DNA of 64,000 nucleotides from Planctomycetota bacterium (GTDB taxonomy: Bacteria > Planctomycetota > Planctomycetia > Planctomycetales > Planctomycetaceae). Position 1 is the first letter of the stretch; each line of letters begins with the position of its first letter. Both the position numbers and the translations under genes were made by a program. Below the pieces are notes generated by a model, which did no database searches, was not told the DNA's origin, and worked only from the letters and a program-made list of their open reading frames with translations. Location of the stretch: NCBI GenBank assembly GCA_022600195.1, contig JAHZKX010000049.1:1-64000 (forward strand), in the 5' to 3' direction. This document shows positions 40,099 to 47,734 of the stretch, in pieces.

Positions 40099-40420
40099 TT
40101 AGCCGGAAGTTCCCAAACGCATGGCTCCAGTTGATTAACAATCCTCTGCTAACTGGATAACCTATGATAAATATGACTTTGTCGATTGAAGTGCCAAGAC
40201 CGTGAAAATGGCCTGCAGAGTTCTGTAAACTGCCGCCTGATATGAGCACTGACTTGCTGATTAGCATACAATACCAATAAAGCCGAATCGACGGACGCTC
40301 GACATATTCTGATACGATCACACTCTGGGATACAACCCCTTTGTCTGAAAATCAAGCGAGCAATCCAAATCCCGTCTGATTCAAACTGCAATATGAGTTC
40401 TTGAGAGAAACGTGTAAATC
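40099..40420. other. Divergent intergenic region hpnC-der
   Basis: About 320 bp between divergent hpnC and der. It holds both promoters. Short ORFs in it have no features of real genes, and I see no structured RNA. Confidence 0.5.
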
Positions 40421-41833
40421 ATGGCCATACCCAAAATTGCTATCGTGGGACGTCCCAACGTAGGCAAAAGTTCAATTTTCAACTGGCTCGCAGGACATCG
40501 TGTCGCCATCGTCGACCCGACAGCCGGAGTCACCCGCGATCGTGTTACCTACATGGTTCATGAAGGGGACCGCTATTTCGAACTGGTTGACACGGGTGGA
40601 ATCGGTATCACCGACAGTGATGATTTATCGGAAGATATTGAACGCCAGATTCAGGTCGGAATTGAGGAAGCAGATCTGATCCTGTTTGTTGTCGATGGTA
40701 CAATGGGCGTTGCGCATCTGGATGAAGAAGTCGCCCAGCGACTTCGTTCGATTGAAAAACCAAAAATCCTGTGTATCAATAAATGTGACTCGACAAAAAC
40801 GGATGACGAAGCGGCACAGTTTTTCCGTCTCACCAATGCCCCCGTGGTATTGACGAGCGTGAAAGGAAACCGAAATCGCAACGAGTTGCTCAATACTATT
40901 CTGGAGCACTTACCCGAGGCCGAAGAGTTAGAAGATGATGAAGGAGAGGCGCTTTCTGCTGATCCCGAACTGAAAATCGCCATCGTAGGCCGTCGTAATG
41001 TTGGTAAAAGCACATTTATCAACGCGCTCGCTGAATCAGAACGAATGATTGTCAGCGAAGTGGCGGGTACGACACGCGACAGTGTTGATATTCGTTTTGA
41101 GTTTGACGAAAAATCGTTTCTCGCCATCGATACGCCCGGCGTTCGTAAACGGAAAAGCCTGGCTAACGATATCGAATTTTACGGATTAACACGCGCCAAA
41201 CGCAGCATTCGTCGAGCCAATGTCGTGCTGATGTTTTTTGACTCGCAAGAAACGATCTCCAAAGTCGATAAACAACTGGTCGCAGAAATCGAAGAAAACT
41301 ACAAACCCTGCATTTTCGTCATTAACAAATGGGATCTGGGCCGTGACCAAAAAATGACATCTGAAAAGTGGGATGAATACCTGACGTCTCAATTCAAAAC
41401 CATGCGACACGCTCCCGTCGCCTTTGTGACTGCCCGCGATTCCCGGAATATCAAGCAGGTTGTCAATTTAGCACAAACGATTTTCAAGCAATCGCGGATC
41501 CGCGTTTCGACTGGCCGAATGAATAAAATCGTCCGGGCAGCGATCCAGAATCATCAGCCCCCCCATTCAAAAAACAGGCGTCCCAAAATCTTTTACGCGA
41601 CTCAGGTCGCCACCGAACCACCGACGATCGTCCTGAAATGTAACGATTCAAAACTGTTCACGGAGTCCTGGAAACGCTATCTCAGCGGCGTCTTGCGGGA
41701 ACAACTCCCATTTAAAGAGATCCCCATCAAACAATACTATCGATCCAAAGATCTCAGAGATGAGTCTATTCCCAGTCTGGATATGGTCGAGAGTGATGAG
41801 TTTCTGGAAGACTTTTCTCAGGAAAAATCATAA
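40421..41833 (+). CDS. der: Ribosome biogenesis GTPase Der (EngA)
   Basis: A double GTPase needed for 50S subunit maturation; 470 residues. G-domain 1 has GRPNVGKSS, DTGGIG and NKCDSTK. G-domain 2 has GRRNVGKST, a TTRDSV switch, DTPGVRKRK and NKWDLG. A C-terminal KH-like domain follows from about residue 350. An acidic linker (EAEELEDDEGEALSAD) joins the two G domains, a common Der feature. The 3' end overlaps the convergent amidohydrolase gene by six bases. Confidence 0.97.
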   Translation: MAIPKIAIVGRPNVGKSSIFNWLAGHRVAIVDPTAGVTRDRVTYMVHEGDRYFELVDTGGIGITDSDDLSEDIERQIQVGIEEADLILFVVDGTMGVAHLDEEVAQRLRSIEKPKILCINKCDSTKTDDEAAQFFRLTNAPVVLTSVKGNRNRNELLNTILEHLPEAEELEDDEGEALSADPELKIAIVGRRNVGKSTFINALAESERMIVSEVAGTTRDSVDIRFEFDEKSFLAIDTPGVRKRKSLANDIEFYGLTRAKRSIRRANVVLMFFDSQETISKVDKQLVAEIEENYKPCIFVINKWDLGRDQKMTSEKWDEYLTSQFKTMRHAPVAFVTARDSRNIKQVVNLAQTIFKQSRIRVSTGRMNKIVRAAIQNHQPPHSKNRRPKIFYATQVATEPPTIVLKCNDSKLFTESWKRYLSGVLREQLPFKEIPIKQYYRSKDLRDESIPSLDMVESDEFLEDFSQEKS

Positions 41834-42706
41834 CGGCTCCAAGCCGTAAAAGGTGAACGCGTTATCGTGAAATAATTTACGCTGAAATGATTCGGGACGT
41901 TCTTGCACAACCCATTTCAAAGCGTTGAACCATGATTCAAATGTCGCGGTCAACGTGCAGACAGGCCAGTCACCACCAAAAAAAACACGATCTTCCCCAA
42001 ACGTATCCAGGCAGAAATCAATATTTTCTTTTAAATCAACCGGTTGCCATGCGCCCCTTGTTGCCGTCACCACGATACCCGAAATCTTGCACACAACCTG
42101 CTCCCGCTCTGCCAAAAGTCGCATGCCTTCTTCCCAGGCGTGACGAGCGCTCTGTTCATTCGGCTGCACGCTCATATTCCCGCAGTGATCGACAACAAAT
42201 CGGGTCTGCGGACAGGCATCGACCAGCTCTACCGCGTCTCTGATTTCATCTGGCCGCATACACAAGTCGAAGCGCAATCCAAGCTCTCCTAAAAGTTTGA
42301 TATTCGATTTGAACTGCGGCGTGAGACACATGCCTTGTGGACGGTCCGGGTCGTGCAGCACCGTTCTGACACCCTTTAAAAAAGGATTCCCGGCAAACTC
42401 TTCGAGATAGTGGCCAAAACTGGCTTCACCCGGCTGGCCACCAATGACTGCGCCAGACATCGGATTGTCCGCCTGGCCGCATAATTCAAGCACATACCGG
42501 GCTTCCTGTTGCTGAAAGTCCGGATGAACATTCACTTCCATATATACGGTCTGGTTGATCTGACAACTTCGTGTGGCCTCTAAGTAATCAGCCATCAAAA
42601 AACTGTGACGTAACGGAGCAACACCATTAAATTCCAGCCACGGCAGTTGAAACTGTTCCAAATCCCACAAATGCTGGTGCGTATCGATCACGGGGTTTTG
42701 ATGCAT
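41828..42706 (-). CDS. Amidohydrolase-2 family hydrolase
   Basis: A 292-residue TIM-barrel metal-dependent hydrolase of the amidohydrolase-2 (TIM-barrel fold hydrolase) group. The N-terminal metal motif is IDTHQHLWD. Later ligand-bearing strands are visible as RFVVDHCGN and VFFGGDWPVC. Relatives act on lactones, such as L-fucono-lactonase or 2-pyrone-4,6-dicarboxylate lactonase, so a sugar-lactone substrate is possible but not shown. It converges with der (six-base overlap) and is divergent from the MutS-like gene. No signal peptide. Confidence 0.88.
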   Translation of the reverse strand: MHQNPVIDTHQHLWDLEQFQLPWLEFNGVAPLRHSFLMADYLEATRSCQINQTVYMEVNVHPDFQQQEARYVLELCGQADNPMSGAVIGGQPGEASFGHYLEEFAGNPFLKGVRTVLHDPDRPQGMCLTPQFKSNIKLLGELGLRFDLCMRPDEIRDAVELVDACPQTRFVVDHCGNMSVQPNEQSARHAWEEGMRLLAEREQVVCKISGIVVTATRGAWQPVDLKENIDFCLDTFGEDRVFFGGDWPVCTLTATFESWFNALKWVVQERPESFQRKLFHDNAFTFYGLEPL

Positions 42707-42864
42707 GGCCGTCCTTCCCTCAAAAAAAGAATTCTCTTCCGTTTTTACACAGATGAGAGACTCAATGCAAATCAGATTTCATCTAGTTTACGCTGGCATT
42801 GAAGGGTTCAATACGTTAGAAGTGAGCTTTACCCGACGAATATTTTCGACGAAATCATAGCTCG

Positions 42865-44712
42865 ATGCAACCTTCCTCAACCCAGCAAAACCCCCAGACA
42901 GAATACGAAAAACGGCTCGAAAGCCGAGCAAGTAACGTACGAGTACTGGCAAAACAGAGCGATCATTTTTCAAGCCTGAGAGGCATCGCTTTTCTGGTTG
43001 CTGTGGCGCTGCTGATGGCATCTACCATCTGGGGCCTGCTGAGCCTGCAATGGATCTGGTTACCGATTCTGGCGTTTGTAATGCTCATTATTTTGCACGC
43101 ACGCTGTGTGCGACGTTTGAAACAGGCCCGACAGGCAGAAGCCTATTATCAAACTTCCATTGACCGACTGAACGATCAATGGATTGATGTTCGGCCCACC
43201 GGTGAGGAATATTTTGACCCACAACACATGTATGCCGGCGACCTGGATCTTCTGGGACGAGGCTCGCTCTTCCAGCTCATTTGCAGTGCGCGCACAAAGT
43301 TGGGTGAAGAGACCTTGGCCCGCTGGTTGCTCTCCCCCGCTACAACAAAGGATATCAAAGAGCGACAACAGGCCGTTGAGGAACTTCGAAATGAGTTGGA
43401 TTTTCGTGAAGAACTGGAATTGCTCGAAGCAGAAACTCACAGCGAAATCGAGCAGACCCATCTGGCCGAGTGGGTTCAACAGCCACTCACAACGATTCCC
43501 GCCCCTTTGAAATGGGCATCCATGATTACAGGCATCCTGGCTGCACTATCCGTCATTAGCTGGGTCTGTTCTTATACGGGCATTGCCCCCATTTGCGTAG
43601 CCATTATCATTCAAGTCTGCCTCTTATTTTTTATCGGACCTCGAATCCGTGAGCTGCTCAATCAAACCGACGAAGTTCGCAATGGTTTATCAGTGCTTTC
43701 GGATGTCTTGTTTCTAATTGAACAACGACAATTTGAGTCTCCCCATTTAACAGAAATTGTTTCCGCTTTAAAAACAGACGGTATCCTCCCTTCGCAAAGT
43801 ATTACACAGCTGCGCAGACAAATTCAGGGACTCAACAACTGCTTTCGCAACCAGTTTTCCGCACCATTGGCGGTTTTGCTGGGAATCCCCTTTCACTATG
43901 TCTACGCCATCCAGCGATGGATCATGCTGGTGGGCCCACATTGTCCCCAATGGCTGTCGGCTGTCGGAGAGTTTGAAGCACTCTGCTCGCTGGCCGGTTA
44001 TGCTTACGAACATCCGGACGATCCGTTTCCTGAGATTGCTGAACTCGAAGCGGGCCCACGATTTGAAGGATCCAATTTAGGTCACCCGCTGATCCCCCTT
44101 GATCAGGTCGTCCGCAATGATGTTATATTAAATACTGAAAACCGGCTGCTCATGATCAGCGGCTCGAATATGTCGGGCAAAAGCACCTTGATGAGGACCG
44201 TGGGCACGAATTTCGTACTCGCGATGGCCGGTGCCCCCGTCAGGGCGTCCAGTTTGACCGTTTCGCCGATGCAAGCGGGAACAGCCATGCGGGTTCAGGA
44301 TTCGCTTCAACAGGGAGCCTCGCTGTTCTATCAGTCTGTGGCGCGACTTTCCGCTGTAGTCCATCTGGCAGATCACGCACTGCCCGTTTTGTTTCTCCTG
44401 GATGAAATCCTGCAGGGTACGAATTCCCACGACCGCCGTATCGGTGCGCAGAGTGTGATCGAAACTCTGATCGAACGGGGCAGTATTGGAATCGTGACGA
44501 CTCACGATCTCGCTCTGACTGAAATTACAGCTCAGTTTGGTGACCAGGCAAAGAATGTGCACTTCGAGGACCAGTTAGTCGATGGTAAAATGACGTTTGA
44601 TTACCGAATGCAGCCAGGTGTTGTTGAGCACAGCAACGCTCTGGAACTGATGAAGATGATGGGAATCGTGCTGAAAGAAATCGACATCGAAACCGATCAG
44701 AACAGGGTCTGA
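42865..44712 (+). CDS. Membrane-anchored MutS-like ATPase
   Basis: A 615-residue protein with a C-terminal MutS ABC-type ATPase. Walker A is GSNMSGKST (433-441), Walker B LFLLDEILQGTNSHDRR, and the His switch TTHDLALTE. The clamp/lever helices of MutS are present in reduced form, but the mismatch-recognition domain is absent. Instead there are two pairs of hydrophobic segments, near residues 39-78 and 218-256, predicting a membrane protein. It belongs to a poorly characterised MutS-related group, and mismatch repair is unlikely to be its role. Upstream gap is short (158 bp), shared with a divergent amidohydrolase. Confidence 0.85.
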   Translation: MQPSSTQQNPQTEYEKRLESRASNVRVLAKQSDHFSSLRGIAFLVAVALLMASTIWGLLSLQWIWLPILAFVMLIILHARCVRRLKQARQAEAYYQTSIDRLNDQWIDVRPTGEEYFDPQHMYAGDLDLLGRGSLFQLICSARTKLGEETLARWLLSPATTKDIKERQQAVEELRNELDFREELELLEAETHSEIEQTHLAEWVQQPLTTIPAPLKWASMITGILAALSVISWVCSYTGIAPICVAIIIQVCLLFFIGPRIRELLNQTDEVRNGLSVLSDVLFLIEQRQFESPHLTEIVSALKTDGILPSQSITQLRRQIQGLNNCFRNQFSAPLAVLLGIPFHYVYAIQRWIMLVGPHCPQWLSAVGEFEALCSLAGYAYEHPDDPFPEIAELEAGPRFEGSNLGHPLIPLDQVVRNDVILNTENRLLMISGSNMSGKSTLMRTVGTNFVLAMAGAPVRASSLTVSPMQAGTAMRVQDSLQQGASLFYQSVARLSAVVHLADHALPVLFLLDEILQGTNSHDRRIGAQSVIETLIERGSIGIVTTHDLALTEITAQFGDQAKNVHFEDQLVDGKMTFDYRMQPGVVEHSNALELMKMMGIVLKEIDIETDQNRV

Positions 44713-44746
44713 GACCGTAAGGCTCTCGTGCTGGAAGTCCTCGTTT

Positions 44747-46093
44747 TCAGCTTACCATTGCCATGGCGACCTGAAAGTAGATGATCAGCCCGAGGATATC
44801 AACCAGCGCTGTAATAAAGGGATTGGACATTAATGCCGGGTCCATCCCCAAACGCCGGAACCCCATTGGCAACATCCCCCCCGCTGAAATGCCGATTAAT
44901 ACCACTAAAAAGACAGCTAGTCCCACAACGGTTGCCTGAATCATTTGAGTAGTGAAAGCCAGCGCGACGGTAAAGCTGATCAGAGCCAAAGCACCTCCCA
45001 GCAACACACCCAGTTGAATCTCTTTACGCAACAATGCAGTCAGATCGCCTTTATCAATATTCGTCTCCAGCGCCATCGCCCGAATGATTAACGTCGCTGA
45101 TTGTGAACCGGCATTACCACCGCTGGCGAGAATCAAAGGAATAAATAAAACCAGCCATTCATACCTGTCTGAAATTCCTTCGTAATGCTGTAAAACTTTC
45201 GCAGCTAAAAAAGAGGGCACCAGTAAAAAAATCAGCCAGCCAATCCGTTTCTGAATGACGGTCTTAAGCGAAGTGGAGAGATAGCTGTCTTCCAATGGTT
45301 CGACCGCCGCCAGACGATAAGTATCCTCCGTGGCCTCCTCCTGCATAATATCGATCGCGTCATCGTGCGTGACAATGCCAACCAGTTGATTTTGATTATC
45401 GACTACAGGAATCGCCACAAAGTCAAACTTTGCCATTTGCTGTGCAACATATTCCTGGTCGTCGTCCACGCGCACAGAAATCACATCCCGATTAATCAAC
45501 TCGGAAAGCGGCCTTGTCGGTCGGGCGAAGATCAACTCGCGTAAAGAAACAATGCCCTGCAGCCGACGACCTTCATCAACGACATATATATACGAAATAA
45601 TTTCGCTGTCAGGAGCCTGGTGTCTCAACTTCTCCAGTGCCTGTGCGACTGAAAGATCTTCAGGCAGAGAAGCATACTCGGTCGTCATGATGGCGCCGGC
45701 ACTATCTTCCGGATAGGAAAGCAGCTTACGAATATCACTGCGTTCTGCTTGCGCGATCAAAGGTAACAGCTCTTCAACGCGCTCATCATCCATTCGCGAT
45801 AACAGGTCAACACGGTCATCTGGTGCCATCTCTTCAATCAGCTTCGATAGTGGCCCGCGCTCGACGACACCCACAATTTCTATTTGTTGCGGCAAATCCA
45901 GAAACTGAAAAATTTCTGCCTGCTTCTCGGGGCTGTTGCAGGCAAGGACGCGCCAGACATTCTGACTTTCAAGCTCAGAAAGGATTTCCGCAGTCACGGC
46001 AGGATAGAGGGCATCACAAAACTCCTGGATGCCGGTGATATCGTTCTCAGCCAGCAACACTTGAAGTTCTGGCAGCATTAATCGCCCATACAT
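44747..46093 (-). CDS. mgtE: Magnesium transporter MgtE
   Basis: A 448-residue Mg2+ channel of the MgtE family. The cytoplasmic N-domain (about 10-130) contains the superhelical repeats (LLSRMDDERVEELLPLI). Two CBS domains follow (about 135-255), with acidic residues that sense Mg2+. Five membrane helices lie from about residue 285 on; the selectivity-filter helix region is LILASGGNAGSQSATLIIRA. AAAGGGG lies upstream of the start. No M-box riboswitch was recognised in the ~110 bases available before the rpsI terminator. It converges with the MutS-like gene. Confidence 0.94.
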   Translation of the reverse strand: MYGRLMLPELQVLLAENDITGIQEFCDALYPAVTAEILSELESQNVWRVLACNSPEKQAEIFQFLDLPQQIEIVGVVERGPLSKLIEEMAPDDRVDLLSRMDDERVEELLPLIAQAERSDIRKLLSYPEDSAGAIMTTEYASLPEDLSVAQALEKLRHQAPDSEIISYIYVVDEGRRLQGIVSLRELIFARPTRPLSELINRDVISVRVDDDQEYVAQQMAKFDFVAIPVVDNQNQLVGIVTHDDAIDIMQEEATEDTYRLAAVEPLEDSYLSTSLKTVIQKRIGWLIFLLVPSFLAAKVLQHYEGISDRYEWLVLFIPLILASGGNAGSQSATLIIRAMALETNIDKGDLTALLRKEIQLGVLLGGALALISFTVALAFTTQMIQATVVGLAVFLVVLIGISAGGMLPMGFRRLGMDPALMSNPFITALVDILGLIIYFQVAMAMVS

Positions 46094-46202
46094 TGTTGAT
46101 GCCCCTTTCTCTAAAAGATGTTGTTATATCAACAAACTTCTCTCGGGCGAATTGCCTGTCTGAATCACGAACACGATTGCGAATCTATCGGAAAATTAAC
46201 AT

Positions 46203-46243
46203 AAAAAAACACCCTCACTGGAAAACGTCGCCAGTCAGGGTGT
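46203..46243 (-). terminator. Rho-independent terminator of rplM-rpsI
   Basis: A 13-bp stem ACACCCTCACTGG / CCAGTCAGGGTGT with one mismatch and a nine-base loop, followed on the minus strand by seven Ts. It lies about 58 bases downstream of rpsI. Confidence 0.88.
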
Positions 46244-46300
46244 CGATGACTTCATGCAGACAATGCGGATGAGGATTGTCTGAAAAATTCTAAACGCAGA

Positions 46301-46909
46301 TCATCGCTTGGAGAACTGAAAACTCTTACGTGCTTTCTTGAAACCAAATTTCTTACGTTCAACCATGCGGCTGTCTCGGGTCAGGAATCGGCCTGCACTC
46401 AAGGTTTCATGGAATTGATTATTGTATGCTTCCAAAGCACGCGCGATACCCAATACAATCGCACCTGTCTGCCCTGTTGTGCCTCCCCCATTCACACGCA
46501 CCCAGACATCGACATTGCCGTAGGTCTCGGTTGCCTTGAGTGGAGCTTCAACCATCTGACGGTCTCGCTCGACTTTGAGATAATCTTCGAGAGAAACACC
46601 GTTGATCGTCAGACTGCCTGAACCAGCTTTCACGCGGACTCGTGCGACAGCTGTCTTACGACGTCCTGTTCCCATCGCAACGCCGTGCTTATCCAGCTTT
46701 CCACGAATGACAGGCTCTGGTTTGATAATATCTTCTTCTTCACCCTCGGTCGCCAGATTCGCTCCCAAAGTCAATTCAGGAACCCCTGAATCAGTGACTT
46801 CTTCCGTGGCAACGACTTCTTCCGCGGCAACGACTTCTTCCGCAGCGGGAGCTTCTGTCGTTTCGGGTGTTTCTTGTGTGATTTCTTCTTCCGGAGTCTC
46901 ATTTTCCAT
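46301..46909 (-). CDS. rpsI: 30S ribosomal protein S9 with acidic N-terminal extension
   Basis: The C-terminal ~125 residues are a normal S9: GTGRRKTAVARVRVKAGSG near residue 80, then GQTGAIVLGIARAL and the basic tail KFGFKKARKSFQFSKR that reaches the decoding centre. The first ~75 residues are an extension rich in Glu, Thr, Val and Ala, containing three near-identical six-residue units (AEEVVA type). ATG at 46909 is preferred to an in-frame TTG nine bases upstream. The protein is therefore 202 residues instead of about 130. It follows rplM by 60 bp, the usual rplM-rpsI operon. Confidence 0.95.
   Translation of the reverse strand: MENETPEEEITQETPETTEAPAAEEVVAAEEVVATEEVTDSGVPELTLGANLATEGEEEDIIKPEPVIRGKLDKHGVAMGTGRRKTAVARVRVKAGSGSLTINGVSLEDYLKVERDRQMVEAPLKATETYGNVDVWVRVNGGGTTGQTGAIVLGIARALEAYNNQFHETLSAGRFLTRDSRMVERKKFGFKKARKSFQFSKR
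46797..46850. repeat. Three 18-bp tandem repeats within rpsI
   Basis: The unit ACTTCTTCCGYGGCAACG occurs three times in register; the third copy is diverged at its end. It encodes the repeated Glu/Val/Ala units of the S9 extension. The unit length keeps the frame, so copy number could vary without inactivating the gene. Confidence 0.8.
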
Positions 46910-46968
46910 AACGGTCAACTACTTTTTATAATTCTGAAAAAGGGAAGTTTGTATTTTGTAGTACCAAA

Positions 46969-47457
46969 TTAAGGCAGCAGGTGGGCTGGCATTTCCTGTG
47001 GCTGTTGCGATTGATGCTCGTGAGTCGGGCCCGCGAACAACTTGAGTTTCTTCAACATTTGCCGTCCCAACTTATTCTTGGGAAGCATCCGCCGAACGGC
47101 CTCGGAAAGGACCTGTGTCGATTGACCTCGCTCAAATTTCTTTTCGGCTGTCACCAATTTCAAACCACTGGGGTAGCCACTGTATTTCGAATAGTTTTTC
47201 GATAACATTTTCTTCGAGAAATAGGGGTGAGATTCGTGAGCAAGCTCTTTACCAGAAAACCTTACCTTGTCACAGTTTACGACGATCACGTAATCACCCG
47301 TATCCACATGGGGCGTATAGGTTGGCTTATGCTTGCCCATCAAAACAGTTGCGATCTTTGTGGCAAAGCGACCCACGATCTGATTGTCGGCATCAGCGAC
47401 GAACCACTTCTGATCGACGTCGGATGCTTTTGCCATGTAAGTTTTTGTCGTAGACAC
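46969..47457 (-). CDS. rplM: 50S ribosomal protein L13
   Basis: A 162-residue early-assembly 50S protein. Typical segments are KWFVADADNQIVGRFATKIA, LMGKHKPTYTPHVDTGDYV and AVRRMLPKNKLGRQMLKKLK. It begins at GTG with GAGGA seven bases upstream. The C-terminal ~20 residues (after FAGPTHEH) form a short Gln/Pro-rich extension. It is the first gene of the rplM-rpsI operon. Confidence 0.96.
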   Translation of the reverse strand: MSTTKTYMAKASDVDQKWFVADADNQIVGRFATKIATVLMGKHKPTYTPHVDTGDYVIVVNCDKVRFSGKELAHESHPYFSKKMLSKNYSKYSGYPSGLKLVTAEKKFERGQSTQVLSEAVRRMLPKNKLGRQMLKKLKLFAGPTHEHQSQQPQEMPAHLLP

Positions 47458-47734
47458 GGGTTATTCCTCAAACGTAAACGATATAGTATTATACACTTAT
47501 GTCAATATGCACTTCGGGCATCTATGACAGATTATCTCGGAGCTTCCAGTGATTGATTAGAAAAACGCCGACAAAGCGAGCGCATACCAACCGCAAGGGA
47601 GCGGATAACAGTAACCTTTTTAGTTCACAGCTTCAACTTCTGTGAGCAGGAAAATCTGAGCTGGAACACAAAAAAGCATAGAAAACTCACTTTTCACCAG
47701 TATTTGCCGTGAGGCAGAACGGCATCAATACGGT

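Noticed and set aside
46094-46202. Possible M-box riboswitch upstream of mgtE
   Set aside because: The region is only about 110 bases before the rpsI terminator and none of the conserved M-box elements could be found.
47115-47453. Plus-strand ORFs opposite rplM and other long genes
   Set aside because: These are antisense shadows of well-supported genes, with no homology-like motifs of their own.
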